A stretch of 64,000 bases of DNA from Alteraurantiacibacter hainanensis. GTDB taxonomy: Bacteria; Pseudomonadota; Alphaproteobacteria; Sphingomonadales; Sphingomonadaceae. A program made the translations under genes and the position numbers. Position 1 is the first letter of the stretch, and every line of letters begins with the position of its first letter. Shown here in pieces: positions 24,768 to 33,809 of this stretch. The stretch spans positions 248,001 to 312,000 of the forward strand of contig NZ_JAZAPB010000001.1 of assembly GCF_036321025.1 (NCBI RefSeq), given 5' to 3'. Below the pieces are notes generated by a model, which ran no database searches, was not told where the DNA came from, and saw only the letters and a list, made by a program, of their open reading frames with translations.

Positions 24768-25685
24768 ATGGAACCATCATCTTCCCCGCTCTCGTCTCGC
24801 GGTCAGAACATCATGCTGGTGACCGGCATGCTGGGCGCCGGCAAGACCACGGCCCTGCGCGAACTGGAGGATCTTGGCTGGGAATCGATCGACAATTTCC
24901 CCATCCGCCTGCTCGATCGCCTCGTCGATGCCGATCCCGTCGACCATTCGCTGGCCATCGGTTTCGATTGCCGCACGCGCGACTTCGTGCCCGCCGACAT
25001 CATCGAGAAGGTCAAGCGCTGGGTGGAGGATGACGGCCTGTCGATCACCACCCTGTTCCTCGATTGCAACGGGCAGGAGCTCGAACGCCGGTTCAACGAG
25101 ACGCGCCGCCGCCACTTCCTCGCGGGAGACCTGCCCGCGGCCTCCGGCATCTCGGCGGAGCGCGAACTGCTTGCTCCCCTGCGACGCTGGGCGGACGTGC
25201 TGATCGATACCAGCGATTTCTCGGTCAACGACCTGAAGCAGACCATTCGCGACCAGTTCCAGCAAACCGCCCCGCAGCAGATGACGGTGACCGTTTCCAG
25301 CTTCGGCTTCGCGCGCGGCAAGCCGCCCACGGCCGATCTCGTGTTCGACATGCGCTATCTCGACAACCCGCACTGGGAACGGGGGCTTCGCGAACTGACG
25401 GGGATGGACCAGAGCGTGGGCGAGTTCATTGAACGCAGCGCCGTTTTCGCCTCCAGTTTCGAGAAGATTCGCGCCCTGCTGCTGGAATTGCTTCCCCGCT
25501 ACGCCGAGCAGGGCAAGGCCTACGTCAACATTGCTTTCGGTTGTACCGGAGGGAGACACCGCTCCGTTTACACTGCGGAGAAGATGGCGCAGGCCTTGCG
25601 CGAAGGCGGCTTTTCGCCCACCGTTCTTCACCGCAACCTGGGATCGCGGGCGGAAGACCTGGTAGAGGGAACACAGAACCCGTGA
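24768..25685 (+). CDS. rapZ: RapZ family nucleotide-binding protein
   Basis: A 305-residue RapZ/YvcJ protein. The Walker A loop GMLGAGKTT is at 20-28 (a Leu replaces the usual Ser after Met), then SIDNFP. The C-terminal domain ends in FGCTGGRHRSV, the conserved phosphate/ligand site. In E. coli RapZ guides RNase E to the GlmZ sRNA; in Alphaproteobacteria its partner is unknown. It lies between hprK and the PTS genes, in agreement with a link to the nitrogen-type PTS. A 55-bp gap follows. Confidence 0.93.
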   Translation: MEPSSSPLSSRGQNIMLVTGMLGAGKTTALRELEDLGWESIDNFPIRLLDRLVDADPVDHSLAIGFDCRTRDFVPADIIEKVKRWVEDDGLSITTLFLDCNGQELERRFNETRRRHFLAGDLPAASGISAERELLAPLRRWADVLIDTSDFSVNDLKQTIRDQFQQTAPQQMTVTVSSFGFARGKPPTADLVFDMRYLDNPHWERGLRELTGMDQSVGEFIERSAVFASSFEKIRALLLELLPRYAEQGKAYVNIAFGCTGGRHRSVYTAEKMAQALREGGFSPTVLHRNLGSRAEDLVEGTQNP

Positions 25686-25740
25686 CCTTTTTCGCCGCTA
25701 CCCCTTTGCATTTTGAAAGCGCAAAGAGCATCGCCGCCAA

Positions 25741-26145
25741 ATGATCGGACTGATTCTCGTCACCCACGGCAAATTGGCCGAGGAGTTCGTTTCCGCGATG
25801 GAGCATGTGGTTGGCAAGCAGGATGCCATCGCCACCATCTGCATCGGCCCGAATGACGACATGGAAATTCGGCGCAAGGAGATCGCGCAGGCGATCGAGA
25901 AGGTCGATACCGGCTCCGGCGCCATCCTGCTGACCGACCTGTTCGGCGGCACTCCCTCCAATCTCGCGATTTCGCTGCTGGAGTCGGGCCGCACGGAAGT
26001 GCTCGCCGGGATCAACCTGCCGATGCTGATACGCCTGGCAGGCGCGCGCAAGGAACTGCCGCTGGGCAAGGCGGCCTACGCCGCGCGGGAAGCCGGGCGC
26101 AACTACATCACGCTCGCCTCCGAATTTCTCGGACAGGACGCCTGA
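25741..26145 (+). CDS. PTS EIIA component, mannose family
   Basis: A 134-residue EIIA-Man domain protein. The phosphohistidine is His9 in ILVTHG; DLFGGTPSN at 66-74 is the family loop. No IIB, IIC or IID partners are present, so it is a regulatory relay accepting phosphate from HPr, not a sugar importer. It starts 55 bp after rapZ and is followed 12 bp on by the HPr gene. Confidence 0.92.
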   Translation: MIGLILVTHGKLAEEFVSAMEHVVGKQDAIATICIGPNDDMEIRRKEIAQAIEKVDTGSGAILLTDLFGGTPSNLAISLLESGRTEVLAGINLPMLIRLAGARKELPLGKAAYAAREAGRNYITLASEFLGQDA

Positions 26146-26157
26146 GGAGACCGGGCG

Positions 26158-26433
26158 TTGAGCGAGGCCAGCCAGGAGGTGGTGATTCCGAACAAGCGCG
26201 GACTGCACGCCCGCGCCAGCGCGAAGTTCGTCGCCGCCGTGAGCGAGATGGACGGCCACCACGTCTTCGTCGAGAAGGACGGGCAGGAAGCCGCCGGCGG
26301 CTCCATCCTGGGCCTGATGATGCTGGGCGCGGCCATGGGTGATACCGTGAAGGTGCGCGTGGCCGGGGACGATGCCGATGCGAAACTGGCGGAGCTGGTA
26401 GCGCTGGTCGAAGGCAAGTTCGGCGAAGATTGA
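26158..26433 (+). CDS. ptsH: HPr family phosphocarrier protein, TTG start
   Basis: A 91-residue HPr. The phosphohistidine is H17 in RGLHARASAKF, and the HprK target serine S49 in GGSILGLMM is retained, consistent with the upstream kinase. No ATG fits; TTG at 26158 has GAGGAG at normal spacing and places the first strand correctly. The stop overlaps the next ATG by one base (TGATG). HPr passes phosphate from enzyme I, which is not here, to the EIIA encoded upstream. Confidence 0.92.
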   Translation: MSEASQEVVIPNKRGLHARASAKFVAAVSEMDGHHVFVEKDGQEAAGGSILGLMMLGAAMGDTVKVRVAGDDADAKLAELVALVEGKFGED

Positions 26434-27245
26434 TGCCCTTCCCCAACCGGCGCGAGATCACCGGCTTTTCCAATCCCACCGTCAAGTACCTGCGCTCCCT
26501 GCGCGAGAAGAAGCACCGCAAGCGCGAAGGCGTGTTCCTGGCAGAGGGGCTGCGCCTGCTGACCGACGCGCGCGAATCCGGGCACATCCCCCAGATGCTG
26601 GTGATGGCCGCCGGGCGCGATCCGCATCCCCTGATCGCGGAACTGGAGGATGCCGTTTCAGCCGGTGGCGGGGAGATCATCGTGACCTCGCCCGACATCC
26701 TTTCCAAGATCACCGGCAAGGACAACCCGCAGAGCGTGGCGGGCGTGTTTGCCGAATTCGATACCTCGCTGGCATCGCTCGATCGCTCGAAGGCCAGCGT
26801 CTGGCTGGTGGCGCAGGCGCTGCGCGATCCGGGCAACCTCGGAACCATGCTGCGCACGGGCGACGCGATTGGCGCAGGCGGCCTGATCCTAATCGACGAC
26901 TGCGCCGATCCCTTCAGCGTGGAGGCGGTGCGCGCCAGCATGGGCGCGATCTTCACGCAGGATGTCGCGCGCGCTTCGTGGGACGAGTTCCTCCCCTGGC
27001 TGCGCGGTGCAGAAGGCCAGCTGGTCGCCGCCTCCTTGCGCGAGGCCGTGCCCTATCGCGGCGCGCCCTATGCCGCGCCGTGCTTCGTGATGGTGGGCAA
27101 CGAGTCCCAGGGCCTGCCCGAAGAATACGAAATGGCCTGCGACCTGCGCGTGACGATGCCCATGCGTGGCCGGGCCGACAGCCTGAACGCCGCGGTCGCA
27201 GCGGCGGTGCTGGGATACGAGGTGCTGGCGCGACTGGAGAGCTAG
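26433..27245 (+). CDS. RNA methyltransferase, TrmH/SpoU family
   Basis: A 270-residue SPOUT-fold enzyme that 2'-O-methylates RNA. After an N-terminal substrate-binding part (KYLRSLREKKHRKREGVF), the SpoU domain shows ALRDPGNLGTMLRTGDAIG, MVGNESQGLPEE and MPMRGRADSLNAAVA, the three classical motifs that form the trefoil-knot AdoMet site. Target tRNA or rRNA is not determined. It shares one base with the HPr stop and ends the operon; the convergent JmjC-like gene lies 15 bp away. Confidence 0.9.
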   Translation: MPFPNRREITGFSNPTVKYLRSLREKKHRKREGVFLAEGLRLLTDARESGHIPQMLVMAAGRDPHPLIAELEDAVSAGGGEIIVTSPDILSKITGKDNPQSVAGVFAEFDTSLASLDRSKASVWLVAQALRDPGNLGTMLRTGDAIGAGGLILIDDCADPFSVEAVRASMGAIFTQDVARASWDEFLPWLRGAEGQLVAASLREAVPYRGAPYAAPCFVMVGNESQGLPEEYEMACDLRVTMPMRGRADSLNAAVAAAVLGYEVLARLES

Positions 27246-27260
27246 CGCAGGCTCGCCTGC

Positions 27261-28283
27261 CTAGAAGCGCTGCTTGAAAACGCGCTCCATCGTCTTGGAA
27301 AGCCCCGAACCCAGCGATTGCCAGAGTTGCACCCGCATTCTCGGGTCGAGCGGGCCCAGCCCTCCCCGTTTCGAAGGCTCGATATGCTCCATGGGCTCGC
27401 CATGGGACTTGAAGACGTAGGTCTCGAACATGGTCTGCCACGCGGCGCGCATGGGCGGCGGCAGGTCGCGCACTGCCAGTATCGAATGGAGCATGGCATC
27501 GAGCGGCGACCCCAGCGCGTCGTGCTCGTTCCACCAGTAGTTCACCAGCACGTTGAGTTCGCCCCGCGCCGCGACGTGGTGCCACCACATGTAGGGTATG
27601 AACAGGGCATCGCCGGGTTCGAGATCCGCCGTCATCGAACTGGCCAGGGCCTCCCGGAAGCGGGGAAAGGTTTCGAAGTCGGGATCGTCCAGGCGCACCA
27701 TGGAAATCGGCGCTCCCGATGGAGAACTTTCGAACGGTGCCATGTAGAGATTGGGAGTCTGGCTGGGCGGGAACAGGGTGAACCGCCTTTTCCCGCTCAC
27801 GACATAGGCGATGTTCTGCTTGATGTCGAAATGGGTCTGCGTGCCCGTTCTGTTGCCCATCCAGATGCGCGGCGCGACGGTGGGCGGGACAATGGGAAGA
27901 TGCATGCTCTGGGCCAGCGCGGGACTGAGGTCGGCAATCTTGGTCGATTCCAGATAGAGCATGCGCCCTTCGCCGGAGGCATCGAGGATCTGATCGACGA
28001 ACGAGGTGAAGGGCATCTGGCCGCGTTCGAAATTGAAGGCGGTCACGCTGTCCTCGAAGAAGAAGGTCGAACCGGCATCCGGTTTCGCCGCAAGGACATC
28101 GATCTGCCTGTCGCCGATGGCCTGCTTCAGATAGTCGCCGAACTCCCGGGTGGATCGTTTCGCCAGCCGGACTGGCTCCAGCAAGGCTCCCACGCCGCGC
28201 AGGATTGCCGGTTCGGCCTTTGGGTAGATCGTCGCACTGAAGGTGGCGGCATCAGGCTGGTCGTATTCGGCGATTTCGGGCAT
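27261..28283 (-). CDS. JmjC/cupin-like domain protein, putative Fe(II)/2-oxoglutarate oxygenase
   Basis: A 340-residue cupin-like (JmjC-type) protein. The metal triad is visible as H151-x-D153 in THFDIKQN and a distal His at 235/236 in WWHHVAA; VVSGKRRFTLFPP supplies the Lys/Arg of the oxoglutarate site. Bacterial members hydroxylate proteins or small molecules; several in sphingomonads lie near TonB receptors, which are not seen here. ATG 28283 is chosen because the conserved region begins there; the longer frame adds a poorly conserved lead. Confidence 0.85.
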   Translation of the reverse strand: MPEIAEYDQPDAATFSATIYPKAEPAILRGVGALLEPVRLAKRSTREFGDYLKQAIGDRQIDVLAAKPDAGSTFFFEDSVTAFNFERGQMPFTSFVDQILDASGEGRMLYLESTKIADLSPALAQSMHLPIVPPTVAPRIWMGNRTGTQTHFDIKQNIAYVVSGKRRFTLFPPSQTPNLYMAPFESSPSGAPISMVRLDDPDFETFPRFREALASSMTADLEPGDALFIPYMWWHHVAARGELNVLVNYWWNEHDALGSPLDAMLHSILAVRDLPPPMRAAWQTMFETYVFKSHGEPMEHIEPSKRGGLGPLDPRMRVQLWQSLGSGLSKTMERVFKQRF

Positions 28284-28359
28284 CGCCCGATGGTAACCCA
28301 AGTCGCTTGCGAAACAAGCGGCTGCGGCCAAGGCGCGGAGACTTTCCCCGCGCTCCGGA

Positions 28360-29097
28360 TCAATCGCCTGCGATCAGGGCGGTGATCCGCCAGCGGTCGT
28401 TGCGGCGGTTGGCGATCAGGCGGTAGTCGATCATGGAGCGCAGCATGTCCGCTGCGACGTAGCCTTCCACGCGTTCGTCTGTCTCCGGATCGAGCCAGCC
28501 CACCCGCTCGAAGCCCTCGTGCGGCCTGTCGTCGGGAAGCTGCTCGACCGCGTCCCACGAAAGCGTGGTCCGCACTTCGGCGTCGCGCGCAGGCGCGTTG
28601 TAGAGCGGCACATCCTCGCCCGTCACGATGGCGCCCATGTAGGGATCGACGGGCACTTCCTGCGCGAAGTACCAGGGGATGGTCATGCTGGTCTCGTCGC
28701 GCGAGGCGCAACCCAGTTCCAGGAGCTCGGCCAGCGTGTCCCAGTGCTCGCCGTCGTTGGCGGCCAGCCGTTCGCGCAACTGCTGCGCGCCCGATCCGCC
28801 GCCAAAGTCCAGCTTCACGTCGTCCGCTACCAGGGCCACGAGTGCATCGGCATCGCGGGTGTCGATGGCGGCCTGCAGGTTGGCGAGGAAATCCACGCCA
28901 CCGGGCAGGTCGTCGCACTCGTTGCGCGGCGCCCAGGGCCCTTCGGCCTGCTCTTCGGGTTTGGGCGTACGTTCGACTTCCGCCACGATTTCGCCGGCGG
29001 CGCGTTCCAGCCGTTCGGACGGAGGATTGCTGCGGTCGCATGCCGCCAGCATCGCAAGCAGCATCATCGAAACGCCAGCGGCGCGCGGTATCCTCAT
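28360..29097 (-). CDS. Hypothetical lipoprotein with SH3-like C-terminal region
   Basis: A 245-residue protein with a leader ending in LAAC (lipobox Cys20). The middle has an NTF2/DUF4440-like look (AAIDTRDADALVALVADDVKLDFGG). The end, EDVPLYNAPARDAEVRTTLSWDAVE through VGWLDPETDERVEGYVAADMLRS, resembles a bacterial SH3 domain that may bind cell wall. Neither assignment is certain. It begins five bases after rmuC, so the two are co-transcribed. Confidence 0.7.
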   Translation of the reverse strand: MRIPRAAGVSMMLLAMLAACDRSNPPSERLERAAGEIVAEVERTPKPEEQAEGPWAPRNECDDLPGGVDFLANLQAAIDTRDADALVALVADDVKLDFGGGSGAQQLRERLAANDGEHWDTLAELLELGCASRDETSMTIPWYFAQEVPVDPYMGAIVTGEDVPLYNAPARDAEVRTTLSWDAVEQLPDDRPHEGFERVGWLDPETDERVEGYVAADMLRSMIDYRLIANRRNDRWRITALIAGD

Positions 29098-29102
29098 TGT
29101 CG

Positions 29103-30533
29103 CTACGAAGCCTCCTCGCTCTCCTCCGTGCCAATAAGCAACGCTTCGGAAGGTTCCGCAAGATCGTTTAATCCGTAGGACGGAATTTTCTCGATCGGCT
29201 CGAGATCCTCGATCTCCTTCTTGCCGATCTCGATGCCCTTCTCCGCCAGGCGCCGGCCGGAGGACAGCACGTTGCGTTCGAAACTGCCGACGAACTTGTT
29301 GTAGTTGTTCACCGCGGTTTCCAGCCCGCCGCCCATGCGCTTCAGGTGTTCGGACGCGACCCGCAGCCGGTCGTACAACTCGGCGCCCATCCGGCCGATT
29401 TCCTGCGCTTCCTTCGCCAGGGCATCCTGCCGCCATACCTGCGCGACCGTGCGCGCGATGGCGACGAGGTTGGTGGGCGTCGCCAGCAGCACGCGCTTCT
29501 CGAAGGCAAAGTCCCACAACTCCGGATCGGCCTCAAGCGCGGCGGCGACGAAGTGTTCGCCGGGCACGAACATCACGACATAGTCCGGCGCATCCTCGAA
29601 CTGGCTCTGGTAGCTTTTCGCGCCCAGCGTCTGCACGTGGTTGCGCATGGACTTGGCATGGAGGGCGAGGTGGCGCTGCCGCTCGTCCTCGTCGTCGGCC
29701 TCGAAAGCGGCCTGGTAGGCGTTGAGCGAGACCTTGGAATCGATCACCAGCTTCTTCTGGCCGGGCACGTTGACGATGGCATCGGGGCGCAGCCGCCCTT
29801 CTTCGGTATCCATCGACTGTTCGAGATGAAAATCGGTGTGCTCGGCAAGGCCGCATTGCTCCAGCAGGTTCTGCAAGGCCCGCTCTCCCCAGCGACCGCG
29901 CGCCTTGGGAGCGTTGGTGAGGGAGTTGCCCAGCCGCTGCGCCTCGCGCCGCACTTCCTCCTGTCCCAGCCGCATCGCCTCGATCTGCTGGTTCAGGCGG
30001 GAGAATGCATCGTTGCGCTGCGCCTCCAGCGATCCGACATGCTGCTCGTACTTCTCCAGCCGGTCATTCACCGGCTTCAGCAGGTTGGCCACGGCTTCCT
30101 TGTTGGCCCTTTCCGCACTGCCGAAGCGTTCGGCGGCATCGGCGATGAATTTCTCCTGCGCCTTCGAGAGCACCTCGTTCCCCGCATTGCGGAACTGGTT
30201 GAGCAGTTCCTCGCGCGCTTCCTTCATGAGCGTAAGCTGCTTCTCGAAATTGGCCTCGTTAGCCTCCAGCGTGGCGAGCCGGTTGCGCGCCGTATCGCGC
30301 TCTTCCCGCACGGTGTTCAGCTGGGTTTCCAGCCCGTCGGCGCGATCCGCGCGGACGGTGGCGTTCTCCAGTTCGACCACGGCCTTGCGGAATCGCTCGT
30401 CCAGGTCCTTCGCCTCCGCATCGCGCGCGGCGTGGCGCTCTCGCCATTCGGCAACGGGGCGCTGACCGATCCAGTAGCCCAGCCCTCCCATCACCAGGGC
30501 AAGCACGATAAGCGCAACGACGATCGGATCCAT
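29103..30533 (-). CDS. rmuC: DNA recombination protein RmuC
   Basis: A 476-residue RmuC. One N-terminal transmembrane helix (about 2-22) is followed by a long coiled coil (about 30-215) and the nuclease-like RmuC domain, recognised from RGRWGERALQNLLE, KKLVIDSKVSLNAY and DYVVMFVPGEHF. RmuC limits DNA inversions and rearrangements in E. coli. ATG 30533 places the membrane helix at the very N terminus. It is divergent from fhs across a 217-bp region. Confidence 0.93.
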   Translation of the reverse strand: MDPIVVALIVLALVMGGLGYWIGQRPVAEWRERHAARDAEAKDLDERFRKAVVELENATVRADRADGLETQLNTVREERDTARNRLATLEANEANFEKQLTLMKEAREELLNQFRNAGNEVLSKAQEKFIADAAERFGSAERANKEAVANLLKPVNDRLEKYEQHVGSLEAQRNDAFSRLNQQIEAMRLGQEEVRREAQRLGNSLTNAPKARGRWGERALQNLLEQCGLAEHTDFHLEQSMDTEEGRLRPDAIVNVPGQKKLVIDSKVSLNAYQAAFEADDEDERQRHLALHAKSMRNHVQTLGAKSYQSQFEDAPDYVVMFVPGEHFVAAALEADPELWDFAFEKRVLLATPTNLVAIARTVAQVWRQDALAKEAQEIGRMGAELYDRLRVASEHLKRMGGGLETAVNNYNKFVGSFERNVLSSGRRLAEKGIEIGKKEIEDLEPIEKIPSYGLNDLAEPSEALLIGTEESEEAS

Positions 30534-30689
30534 ATTCAGCCTTCGGACATACAAGTGGAACGAAACGCGAACCTAGCCGCACCCTCCGCCACCCGCAAGC
30601 GCGCGGGCCGCTCCATCCCCGGCCGAGCGCAAAAAGCCCTTGTGGACTCGACCCGAAAAATCGTATGCGCAGCTTACAAATTCAGATTT

Positions 30690-30702
30690 GCGAAATTTTC
30701 GC
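30690..30702. promoter_or_regulatory. GCGAAA-T-TTTCGC palindrome upstream of fhs
   Basis: Perfect six-base arms around one T, 48 bp before the fhs start in the gap between divergent rmuC and fhs. It sits in a local AT-rich stretch, where a promoter is expected. Candidate operator only. Confidence 0.4.
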
Positions 30703-30750
30703 CATCGTGAAATAAACGCAACGCCACGCACCAGAGAGAGGATGCCCGTC

Positions 30751-32412
30751 ATGCCGACAGATATCGAAATTGCCCGCCAGGCGACGCTGAAGCCCATCGC
30801 CGAAGTAGCCGCGAAGGCCGGCGTGCCGGACGAGGCGCTGATCCCCTACGGCAAGTACAAGGCCAAGGTCGATACCCAGCAACTGCCGCAGGCCGACAAT
30901 GGCAAGCTGATCCTGGTCACCGCCATCAACCCCACCCCGGCGGGCGAAGGCAAGACCACCACCTCCGTGGGCCTCAGCGACGCGCTGCACCGCATCGGCA
31001 AGAAGACCATGCTGTGCCTGCGCGAACCGAGCCTTGGCCCCTGCTTTGGAGTGAAGGGTGGCGGCGCCGGCGGCGGCAAGAGCCAGGTCATGCCGATGGA
31101 CGAGATCAACCTGCACTTCACCGGCGACTTCCACGCCATCACCAGCGCGCACAACCTGCTCTCGGCGATGATCGACAACCACATCTACTGGGGCAACTCG
31201 CTGGAGATCGACCTACGCCGCGTCACCTGGCGCCGCGTGCTCGACATGAACGACCGCGCGCTGCGCCAGATCGTCGGCCCGCTGGGCGGCGTCACCAACG
31301 GCTTCCCGCGCGAGACCGGGTTCGACATTACCGTGGCCAGCGAGATCATGGCCATCCTGTGCCTCGCCACCGACCTCGAGGACCTGCAGAAGCGCCTTGG
31401 CGACATCATCATCGGCTATCGCCGCGACAAGACGCCGGTATTCTGCCGCGACGTGAAGGCGGACCCGGCGATGACCGTGCTGCTGAAGGATGCCATCCTG
31501 CCCAACCTGGTGCAGACGCTGGAGAACAACCCGGCCTTCCTGCACGGCGGCCCCTTCGCCAACATCGCGCACGGCTGCAACTCCGTGATCGCCACCAAGA
31601 CCGCGCTGCGGATGGCCGACTACGTCGTGACCGAGGCCGGCTTCGGCGCCGACCTCGGTGCGGAAAAGTTCATGGACATCAAGTGCCGCATGGCTGATCT
31701 GAAGCCCGATGCCGTCGTGCTCGTGGCCACCGTGCGCGCCCTCAAGATGAATGGCGGCGTCGGCAAGAAGGATCTGGGCGAAGCCAATCCCGATGCCGTG
31801 CGCGCCGGTTCGGTCAACCTGCGCCGACACATCGAGAACGTGAAGAAGTTCGGCATCACGCCGACCATCGCCATCAACCACTTCTACATGGACACCGACG
31901 AGGAGATCGCGGTCATCCAGGAAATGGCCAAGGAATTCGGTGCCGACGCCGTGATCTGCAAGCACTGGGCCGAGGGTGGCGCCGGCGCGGAGGACCTGGC
32001 GAGGATCGTCGCCGAGAAGGCCGATGCGGGCGCGCCCGATTTCGACCAGCTCTATCCGGCGAATGTCTCGCTGGCCGACAAGATCCGCACCATCGGCACG
32101 GAAATCTACCGGGCAGACAACGTCCACCTCACCCCGGCGATCGAGAAGCAGCTCAAGCAGTGGGAAGAGATGGGCTACGGCCACTTCCCCATCTGCATGG
32201 CCAAGACGCAGTACTCGTTCTCCACCGATCCCACCAAGCTGGGCGCGCCCGAGGGCCACGAGGTGAACATTCGCGAAGTGCGCCTGTCCGCGGGCGCGGG
32301 CTTCGTGGTCGCCATCGCGGGCGACATCATGACCATGCCGGGCCTGCCCAAGGTGCCGAGCGCCGAGGCGATCCATCTCGACGAGAACGGCCAGATCGAG
32401 GGTCTGTTCTAG
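30751..32412 (+). CDS. fhs: Formate-tetrahydrofolate ligase
   Basis: A 553-residue ligase forming 10-formyltetrahydrofolate from formate, ATP and tetrahydrofolate, feeding one-carbon metabolism. The ATP-binding loop TPAGEGKTT is at 62-70; REPSLGPCFGVKGGGAGGG is the family signature. ATG 30751 is chosen over 30742 because GAGAGG abuts the earlier ATG but is nine bases before this one. Closed by a strong terminator. Confidence 0.96.
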   Translation: MPTDIEIARQATLKPIAEVAAKAGVPDEALIPYGKYKAKVDTQQLPQADNGKLILVTAINPTPAGEGKTTTSVGLSDALHRIGKKTMLCLREPSLGPCFGVKGGGAGGGKSQVMPMDEINLHFTGDFHAITSAHNLLSAMIDNHIYWGNSLEIDLRRVTWRRVLDMNDRALRQIVGPLGGVTNGFPRETGFDITVASEIMAILCLATDLEDLQKRLGDIIIGYRRDKTPVFCRDVKADPAMTVLLKDAILPNLVQTLENNPAFLHGGPFANIAHGCNSVIATKTALRMADYVVTEAGFGADLGAEKFMDIKCRMADLKPDAVVLVATVRALKMNGGVGKKDLGEANPDAVRAGSVNLRRHIENVKKFGITPTIAINHFYMDTDEEIAVIQEMAKEFGADAVICKHWAEGGAGAEDLARIVAEKADAGAPDFDQLYPANVSLADKIRTIGTEIYRADNVHLTPAIEKQLKQWEEMGYGHFPICMAKTQYSFSTDPTKLGAPEGHEVNIREVRLSAGAGFVVAIAGDIMTMPGLPKVPSAEAIHLDENGQIEGLF

Positions 32413-32435
32413 AACCGCCTCGTCATCCGAACAGC

Positions 32436-32468
32436 AAGGGGCCGCCTGCATGGGCGGCCCTTTCTATT
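32436..32468 (+). terminator. Rho-independent terminator after fhs
   Basis: GGGCCGCC at 32439-32446 pairs with GGCGGCCC at 32453-32460 over a six-base loop, followed by TTTCTATTT. It overlaps the end of the convergent antiporter gene. Confidence 0.9.
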
Positions 32469-33690
32469 TGGAGCGCTGCCTTCCGTATAACTTCGTCAGC
32501 GGCGTACCGGTTATGCCGTAGGCGACCACCGACAGCACGACCGTCAGGCTGATCAGGGGCCACAACAGCTCGCTGGCACCGTGCCTCGCGGCGAAGGCGG
32601 CATAGAACAAGGCGGCGACACCAATGGGACCGAACCAGCCGGCAAAGGCCGCCTCCCGGTAATCCGCATAGGGCCTGCCGACGGCTTGCAGCAGCAGGAA
32701 CAGCGGCAGGCGGCGGAGCGCCACGATCGACAGCGCCGCTGCCAGCAGCGGCCAGCCCATGTCCATCCAGCCGGCGACAGGCGCGATCAGGCCCAGCAGG
32801 ATGAACACCGGCAGGGTAAGCGAGCGGTCGACCGCGTCCTGGAAATGCTCGTGGCTTTCCTGCCTTTCCTCCTTCATCGCGCGGTTGAGCACCAGGCCGG
32901 CGACGAAGACCGACAGGATGCCGTCCGCGCCCAGCAGCGATACGCCCGCCAGCGCCAGTATCGCCAGAGCGAAAGTGGTCGCCGTGAGCGACTTGGTTTC
33001 CGCGAAGCCGTGCTTGCGGCCTGCCTTGAAGACCCACCCGGTCGCCTTGCCCAGCAACCAGCCCAGCGTCAGCGCCCCGATCACTTCCCACGCGAGGAAG
33101 CCGAACGAACCGCTGAAGGCGTCCCTCGTTTCGTCCATCAGCAGCAGGGGGAACAGCACCAGCGGCAAGGCAAGGCCATCGTTGATGCCGCTTTCCGCGG
33201 TGATGATGTTGCGCGTGCGCTTGGGCACGCAGCTTTCCGCAAGCCGGCCCGATATGATGCTGCGCGCCAGCACCGGGTCGGTGGGCGTGACGACGGCTCC
33301 GGCAAGCAGCGCAAGCATGAACGGAAGGCCAAGCCAGACCATGGCGATCCCCGCCGAGGCAAACCACATCAGCGCGGTGCCGGGCACCAGGATCAGCGCG
33401 AGGCTGCGCCAGTTGTCCGTTACATAGCCGGTGGGAAGCGAAAGTGCCGCGCTCATCACCGATAGCGCAAGGGTAAGCCGGGTGAACTGCTCGACGAAGG
33501 CGAGATGGCCCTCGTTGGCGACCGGGTCGACGTGCAGCAGCCCGATCCCGTGCTAGCCGAGCACCATGCCCACCAGCAGGCAGACCAGCGCTTCGGATGC
33601 CCACAAGTGCGACTTGATCCAGCCACTTACCAGCGTGAGCGCCAGGACCGTACCGGCAGCCACGGCAAGCGGGATATCGAGCGCCTCCAT
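32464..33690 (-). pseudogene. Cation:proton antiporter interrupted by in-frame amber codon
   Basis: From ATG 33690 the frame encodes the normal N terminus of a CPA1/NhaP-like antiporter (one hydrophobic helix, then WIKSHLWASEALVCLLVGMVLG), but codon 46 (33555-33553) is TAG. The same frame then continues without further stops for 363 codons through HGIGLLHVDP and the core helices, including AGAVVTPTDPVLARS, the ion-binding segment, and ESGINDGLALPL. The continuing homology on both sides shows a single nonsense change, not a frameshift. Restart at 33459 (ATG, or the GTG just before it) would lack the first helices. Either the gene is newly inactive, the codon is read through, or the base is an error. 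Confidence 0.85.
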
Positions 33691-33747
33691 CCCGCCGCTC
33701 TAGCTCAAGCCACTCACCCTAGCCAAGGCACGTCCCCGCTCTTTCGG

Positions 33748-33774
33748 GGAACCCGATGATCCAAGCATCCGTAA
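33748..33774 (+). promoter_or_regulatory. EcfG-type (general stress response) promoter candidate for catalase
   Basis: GGAAC at 33748-33752 and CGTAA at 33770-33774 are separated by 17 bp, close to the alphaproteobacterial EcfG consensus GGAAC-N16/17-CGTT. Transcription would begin near 33782, which lies inside the longer possible catalase reading but just before the ATG at 33810. Catalase is a classic target of this stress response. Confidence 0.55.
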
Positions 33775-33809
33775 TGCCAGTGAAACTCCAGCAAAAGGCG
33801 CGCCCCCCA

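Noticed and set aside
27247..27260. GCAGGC-TC-GCCTGC hairpin between convergent rRNA-methyltransferase-like and JmjC genes
   Set aside because: The two-base loop and missing T tract make a terminator doubtful; recorded here only.
33756..33809. Longer catalase start at ATG 33756 with a GGGGA site
   Set aside because: The added 18 residues do not look conserved, and the predicted EcfG promoter would start the message downstream of this ATG. It is not excluded by direct evidence.
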